Below, piece after piece: positions 60,042 through 64,000 of a stretch of DNA of 64,000 bases. Positions within the stretch are counted from its first letter, which is position 1. The number at the start of each line of letters is the position of its first letter. The DNA lies in the NCBI RefSeq assembly GCF_003853415.1, contig NZ_QTPP01000008.1, positions 180,733 through 244,732 on the forward strand, given 5' to 3'. Under the pieces are notes generated by a model that saw only the letters and a list, made by a program, of their open reading frames with translations, was not told the DNA's origin and did no database searches. A program made the translations under genes and the position numbers. This DNA is from Burkholderia sp. Bp9142 (GTDB taxonomy: Bacteria; Pseudomonadota; Gammaproteobacteria; Burkholderiales; Burkholderiaceae).

Positions 60042-61301
60042 ATGAACATTCGACTCTCCCGCCTCGCCGTGGCCTGTGCGCTCGCGGCAGGCACGGCGCT
60101 GACACCGGCGCTCTCCACGGCCGCGACGCCGGTGCGCGTCTGCTCGCTGCCCGGTACGCCGACGGCCTCGCTCGACAAGGCCGTCGCACGCGAGGCGTTC
60201 CGCACGGCCGGCATCGCCGCGACGTTCGCCGCGCATGACGCCGGCGGCAGCGACGACGACGGCGTGTCCGCGCACGAACTCGCCGGCATCCTCGAACGCG
60301 ATTGCGACGTGCTCGCCGGCTTTCCGCGCTCGGCCATCGCCGACGCATCCGAAACGAAGCTGCTGTTCTCGCAGGGCTACCTGCGCTCGGGCTACGTGAG
60401 CGTCACGCGCCGCGATGCCGGCGCAGCGGCCACCGACCGCGAGATCGTCGCGGCCACCTATGCGAGCCCCGCGCAGCTGATCGCGGTCCAGCAGAAGAAC
60501 GCGCGCTTCGATCTCGAGAACACGTCCGAGCAAACGGTCGCCGCCGTGGCGAGCGGCCGCGCGCATCGCGCGATCGTCTGGTACCCGGCGGTCGTCGCGT
60601 ATCAGGCCGCGCATCCGAAGCACGCGTTCCGCATCGGCGCGACCTCGTCGCCCTATGCGGAGTGGCAGCTCACGTTCGCGTTCGCGCCGCGCTCGGCCGC
60701 GTTGCAGCAGCGTATCGACGCGGCACTCGCTCAGATGAAGAACAACGGCCGGCTCGCCGCGCTGACCCGCAAGTGGGCGCTGCCGGGCAGTGCGCTCGAG
60801 GCGCACGATCCGCGCGCGACGCCGCGCTTTCTCGACGGCGCGATGGCGGCCGCCGGCCCGTCACGCGCCGGCCTGCTGCGCGCGCGCGGCGTACCGGCCG
60901 GCGGCGGCTTCATGCGGGTCTCCGGGAGCACCGGCGATGCCGCGCCGTCATTCGATGCGGCCCAGGTCGAACATGGCAAGACGCTGTACGGCAATGCGTG
61001 CGCCAAGTGCCACGGCGCCAACCTCGAAGGCGACACCGCGCCCGCGCTGAGCGGTCCGTCGTTCGCGCCGCTGGCGCATTCGCACCTGACGATCGGCGGC
61101 GTGTTCGGCTACATGGCGACCAACATGCCCGCCGACCAGCCCGGCAAGCTGAAGGACGACGACTATGCGGACCTGATGGCGTTCCTGCTCGCATCGAACG
61201 GCTATGCCGCGAGCAAGAACAAGCTGAGCGCCGATACGGCGCGCGCATCGGCCGCGCCGCTCGTCGTCGGCCCGGCGGGACACAGGGAAGCCAGCCAGTA
61301 A
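60042..61301 (+). CDS. Periplasmic binding protein fused to cytochrome c (XoxJ-XoxG-like)
   Basis: A 419-residue exported protein (Sec signal about 1-28). Residues about 29-250 resemble a family 3 extracellular solute-binding domain of the MxaJ/XoxJ kind (IVAATYASPAQLIAVQQ, IDAALAQMKNNGRLAALTRKWALP). Residues about 305-395 form a class I cytochrome c with C320-A-K-C323-H324 and candidate Met in YMATNMPADQPG. MxaJ/XoxJ help mature methanol dehydrogenases and XoxG is their electron acceptor, usually as separate proteins. Here both are in one chain next to the dehydrogenase, so it is the likely electron acceptor and partner. Confidence 0.85.
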   Translation: MNIRLSRLAVACALAAGTALTPALSTAATPVRVCSLPGTPTASLDKAVAREAFRTAGIAATFAAHDAGGSDDDGVSAHELAGILERDCDVLAGFPRSAIADASETKLLFSQGYLRSGYVSVTRRDAGAAATDREIVAATYASPAQLIAVQQKNARFDLENTSEQTVAAVASGRAHRAIVWYPAVVAYQAAHPKHAFRIGATSSPYAEWQLTFAFAPRSAALQQRIDAALAQMKNNGRLAALTRKWALPGSALEAHDPRATPRFLDGAMAAAGPSRAGLLRARGVPAGGGFMRVSGSTGDAAPSFDAAQVEHGKTLYGNACAKCHGANLEGDTAPALSGPSFAPLAHSHLTIGGVFGYMATNMPADQPGKLKDDDYADLMAFLLASNGYAASKNKLSADTARASAAPLVVGPAGHREASQ

Positions 61302-61309
61302 CCGCGCCT

Positions 61310-61336
61310 GCGGCCCGGATGCGCATGCCGGGCCGC
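61310..61336 (+). repeat. Hairpin between fusion gene and HiPIP
   Basis: GCGGCCCGG and CCGGGCCGC form a perfect 9-bp stem around a nine-base, partly self-complementary loop. No T-tract follows. It lies eight bases after the fusion gene and may tune the levels of the downstream genes. Confidence 0.5.
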
Positions 61337-61375
61337 ACGACGCCACGATTTCTTCTTCACCAGGAAACGACAGTG

Positions 61376-61690
61376 ATGCACACCACGACTCGCAGAACCT
61401 TCATCGTCCGGACCATCGGACTGTGCGCGGCGCTTGCCGCGGCACGCCCCGCGCTGGCTGCCCCGCCCCTCGTCGACGAAAACGACGCCGCGGCCAAGGC
61501 GCTCGGCTATCGCGCCCGCGCGTCGAGCATCGACGCCGCGCAATTCCCGAAATTCCAGCCCGGCCAGCGCTGCTCGAACTGCCGCTTCTACAAGGGCGAG
61601 GCGGCGGATGCCGCCGGCACGTGCGCGATGTTCGCCGGCAAGTCGGTTGCCGCGGACGGCTGGTGCAACGTATATGCCAAGCGCGCGTGA
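61376..61690 (+). CDS. High-potential iron-sulfur protein (HiPIP), dehydrogenase-linked copy
   Basis: A 104-residue protein with a twin-arginine signal ([10 protein letters not shown]), probably cleaved after residue 29, and cluster cysteines C66, C69, C83 and C97. Length and all four cysteine positions equal those of the HiPIP at 3897-4211. Its place in the dehydrogenase operon suggests it takes electrons from the cytochrome domain of the fusion protein. AGGAA lies upstream of the ATG. Confidence 0.93.
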   Translation: MHTTTRRTFIVRTIGLCAALAAARPALAAPPLVDENDAAAKALGYRARASSIDAAQFPKFQPGQRCSNCRFYKGEAADAAGTCAMFAGKSVAADGWCNVYAKRA

Positions 61691-61706
61691 CGCGTCGCGC
61701 GGCGAG

Positions 61707-63584
61707 ATGCCGGCGCGGTCCGCACCGCGGCACGCGCCGGCGTCCGCCGCCGGCCCCGACAACGACGCACCGCAACGCGCGGCCGCCCATCTCCACGCGC
61801 TGATTTCGACCGGACTGGCACGCGGATTCGTCACGCGCGGCGACATCATCGACGCGTTGCCCGACGACGATGCGAACGAAAGCGACATCGACGCGGCCGC
61901 CGCGGTGCTCGGCGAACTCGGCATCGCGGTGCGCGACAGCGCCGATGCCACGAGCGGCTGGACGCTCGAGCGCTACTTCCGGCCCGCGCCGCCCGCGCGC
62001 GCGTGGGTCGACGGCGTCGGCACGCTCGCCGCGGCCGACCTGCTCGCACCGCGCACGACCGATCCGGTCCGGTTGTACCTGCGCGAGATGGGCACGACGC
62101 CGCTCCTCACGCGCGACGAGGAATTCGCGTACGCGCAGCGAATCGAGCGCGGCCGTGCCGCGTCGGTCGCGGTACTGTGCGGCGACCCCGACGCGCTCGA
62201 CGCGCTGGTCTCGATCCGCACCGAAATCGCCGCATGCCGGACCGCGGCAGCGACCTATGTGACCTTTCTCGACGACGGCCCGCGCGACGACACGCCGGCC
62301 GATCATGCGGATGCGGGCGCTTCGCCAGCCGCCACCACCGACGACCCCGCGCGTGACGACACCGAGACTGATACGCGGACGGAGGATGCGGCCTGGCGCA
62401 ACGCGGTAGTGGCGCGGCTCGCACGCATCGACGCTCTCGCGGACGGCCTGCGTGCGGCGCTGGCGTCCGGCGGCAGCGCTTGCGCCGCGTATCGCACGCA
62501 TGTACGCGACGCCGCGGCGCTGCTCGGCACCCTGCGCCTGTCCGCCCGCGCGCTCGAGCGAATGAGCGAGCCGCTGCGCGTACGCGCACGCCGGCATCGC
62601 GCGTTGCGCGGCCGGCTGGAGCGACTGCTGGCCGGCGTGGGCATCCCGCCGTCGTTCGCGCAGGCAACCGGCGACGACCACGCCGGCTGGCTCGCGTCAT
62701 GCATTGCCGCGCATCCCGCCTGCGGGCCGACGCTGACCCGACGCGCGGCCGAGTTCGTCGATGCACGCGACGCGATCGTGCGCGGCTCCCCCGCGTCGGA
62801 ACTGCCGCCCGGCGCGACCGCGTCGCTCGATGCACGGCTCGGTGCGATCGAACGCGCGATGCAGCCGGCGCGCACGGGCTTGTTCGACGCGAACCTGCGG
62901 CTCGTCGTGTCGATCGCGAAGCGCTATCCCGATCGCGGGCTGCCGTTCGCGGACCTGATCCAGGAAGGCAACATCGGCCTGTTGAAAGCCATCGAGCGCT
63001 ACGACCACCGGCGCGGCTTCCGGTTCTCGACCTACGCGACCTGGTGGATCCGGCAGGCGATCACCCATGCGCTCGCCGACCTCGGCCGGACGATCCGCGT
63101 GCCGACGCATACGGTCGACGCGCTGAACAAGCTGACGCGGCTCGCGCGCGAGCATCGGCAACGCGCGGGCACGGCGGCGACGCCGGCCGAACTGGCCGTC
63201 CACATGGGCGAGCCCGTCGACAAGGTGCGCGACCTGATGGCGATCGTGAAGGAACCGGTGTCGGCCGACGTGCCGGTCTCGCCGGAAGGCGACATGACCT
63301 TCGCCGACGTCGCGCCGGACGTGTCGACGCCGTCGCCCGAAGATGCCGCCGGCGCCATGCAATTGCGCAATACGATTGCTGCCGCGATCGACCGGCTGCC
63401 GCCGCGCGAGGCGATGGTCCTCAGGCTGCGCTACGGGCTGCACACGGACGAAGGCTGCTCGCTGCGCGACATCGGCCGCCAGTTGAACCTGTCCGCCGAA
63501 CGCGTGCGGCAGATCGAGGCGTCGGCGCTCGCGCGCCTGCGTGCGTCCGACGCGCTCGACGTGCTCCGGTCGTTCATCGCATAG
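61707..63584 (+). CDS. RpoD-like sigma-70 factor (divergent paralogue)
   Basis: A 625-residue sigma factor with all primary-sigma regions: 1.1 (about 29-80, [23 protein letters not shown]), 1.2 (119-150, [11 protein letters not shown]), a non-conserved insert (150-385), region 2 (about 390-460, ending [23 protein letters not shown]), region 3, and region 4 (about 563-615, [18 protein letters not shown]). Substitutions in 2.4 and 4.2 compared with usual RpoD suggest altered promoter choice. The ATG at 61707 is 16 bases after the HiPIP stop, so it is probably the last gene of the sigma54 operon. Confidence 0.9.
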   Translation: MPARSAPRHAPASAAGPDNDAPQRAAAHLHALISTGLARGFVTRGDIIDALPDDDANESDIDAAAAVLGELGIAVRDSADATSGWTLERYFRPAPPARAWVDGVGTLAAADLLAPRTTDPVRLYLREMGTTPLLTRDEEFAYAQRIERGRAASVAVLCGDPDALDALVSIRTEIAACRTAAATYVTFLDDGPRDDTPADHADAGASPAATTDDPARDDTETDTRTEDAAWRNAVVARLARIDALADGLRAALASGGSACAAYRTHVRDAAALLGTLRLSARALERMSEPLRVRARRHRALRGRLERLLAGVGIPPSFAQATGDDHAGWLASCIAAHPACGPTLTRRAAEFVDARDAIVRGSPASELPPGATASLDARLGAIERAMQPARTGLFDANLRLVVSIAKRYPDRGLPFADLIQEGNIGLLKAIERYDHRRGFRFSTYATWWIRQAITHALADLGRTIRVPTHTVDALNKLTRLAREHRQRAGTAATPAELAVHMGEPVDKVRDLMAIVKEPVSADVPVSPEGDMTFADVAPDVSTPSPEDAAGAMQLRNTIAAAIDRLPPREAMVLRLRYGLHTDEGCSLRDIGRQLNLSAERVRQIEASALARLRASDALDVLRSFIA

Positions 63585-63599
63585 CACGGCGTCCGGCCC

Positions 63600-63615
63600 G
63601 CGGCGTGCACGCCGC
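63600..63615 (+). terminator. Palindrome after sigma factor gene
   Basis: GCGGCGTGCACGCCGC is a perfect 16-base palindrome 15 bases after the sigma factor stop. It has no T-tract; it could end the operon together with Rho or act as a 3' barrier. Confidence 0.4.
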
Positions 63616-63627
63616 GCATCGTGCGCC

Positions 63628-63671
63628 GTGTTGACGCCTGCAACACCCGCTGCTGCATTTCGACGCAACAC
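63628..63671 (+). promoter_or_regulatory. Two upstream activator sites for acs
   Basis: GTGTTG-N7-CAACAC (63628-63646) is a perfect dyad; CTGCAT-N7-CAACAC (63653-63671) keeps the promoter-proximal half. They start 25 bases apart and lie about 115-160 bases before the -24 element. Confidence 0.72.
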
Positions 63672-63785
63672 GCAGGCCGACAGGATCGCCGGGCGTTCGA
63701 GCGGTAATTGCTTTGCAGTGCAGATAGATTGGCGAAAGCCGCACGACAACGCGCACGTACGCCGTTCCGGCCGAATACCCGCGCG

Positions 63786-63804
63786 ATTGGCATGCAAGTT
63801 GCGT
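63786..63804 (+). promoter_or_regulatory. Sigma54 (-24/-12) promoter of acs
   Basis: TTGGCATG-CAAG-TTGCGT: GG at 63789-63790 and GC at 63801-63802 are ten bases apart, matching the sigma54 consensus at nearly every position. It closely resembles the dehydrogenase promoter. The acs start follows 32 bases later. Confidence 0.85.
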
Positions 63805-63835
63805 TTCAACAGTCAGGCCACACCCTACGATTTCC

Positions 63836-64000
63836 ATGGAGAACACCTTGACTGCCCTCGTATCGATCCTGCAGGAACGCCGAATCTTCGAACCGTCGGC
63901 CGACACGCGCGAGCGCGCGACCCTTTCCGGCATGCCGGCCTACCAGGCGCTGGCCGCCGAGGCCGAGCAGGATTACGAAGGCTTCTGGGCGCGTCTCGCG
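63836..64000 (+). CDS. acs: Acetyl-CoA synthetase, N-terminal part (continues beyond window)
   Basis: The first 55 residues contain the N-terminal ACS pattern ([25 protein letters not shown], then [15 protein letters not shown]). The enzyme activates acetate with ATP and CoA, the last step in using ethanol after oxidation to acetate. The start is ATG at 63836, or TTG at 63848, which has GGAG six bases before it. The sigma54 promoter and activator sites upstream match those of the dehydrogenase operon. Confidence 0.85.
   Translation, partial: MENTLTALVSILQERRIFEPSADTRERATLSGMPAYQALAAEAEQDYEGFWARLA

Overview
The window looks like part of a high-GC Burkholderia genome, most likely of the B. cepacia complex, and probably from a secondary replicon. 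The reasons are the dense accessory metabolism and surface-polysaccharide genes, the typical C-run/G-run intergenic repeat at 25268-25333, the YadA-type adhesin with an ESPR signal, H-NS proteins of the Burkholderia type, and the absence of housekeeping RNA genes. I saw no rRNA, tRNA, CRISPR array or complete insertion sequence.

Layout. 1-3651 (minus): tandem-domain Asp/Glu racemase, dicarboxylate/amino-acid symporter, LysR regulator. 3897-8966 (minus): a high-potential iron-sulfur protein (HiPIP) downstream of a five-gene haem-copper oxidase operon (cytochrome-c-fused subunit II, I, two subunit III proteins, IV). 9315-11595: small membrane, stress and DUF proteins. 11813-16736 (minus): trimeric autotransporter adhesin and an OmpA-like lipoprotein. 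They lie across a 1.47-kb repeat-rich regulatory region from a response regulator/sensor kinase pair (18206-21371, plus). 21540-26317 (minus): YtfQRT-YjfF-type sugar ABC importer. 26543-29663: serine hydrolase lipoprotein, topoisomerase IB, H-NS and an orphan FlhD-like regulator.

30017-49658 is an exopolysaccharide locus. galU, a PAP2 phosphatase, a Wzy polymerase and a secreted sialidase-fold protein are on plus. A 13-gene minus-strand run encodes the initiating phosphotransferase, Wza, Wzb, Wzc, Wzx, a KpsS-like putative Kdo transferase, an acetyltransferase, two glycosyltransferases and a dedicated kdsA-kdsC-kdsB-kdsD set. A GlxA/AraC regulator lies upstream. The gene content fits a Wzy-dependent polymer with an acetylated tetrasaccharide repeat that contains Kdo.

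50746-64000 is a PQQ-linked alcohol oxidation module. pqqABCDE, a sigma54 activator, a serine peptidase and a TonB-receptor remnant come first. A likely sigma54-driven operon follows: a PQQ alcohol dehydrogenase with the lanthanide-type Asp-Tyr-Asp motif, a fused periplasmic binding protein/cytochrome c (XoxJ-XoxG-like), a second HiPIP and an RpoD-like sigma factor. The window ends in the start of acetyl-CoA synthetase. Three -24/-12 promoters (before pqqA, the dehydrogenase and acs), each preceded by two copies of one motif with a promoter-proximal CAACAC half, tie cofactor synthesis, alcohol oxidation and acetate activation into one apparent regulon. The two HiPIPs suggest an electron path from this module to the oxidase at the other end of the window. 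This module is the part most likely to be incompletely described.
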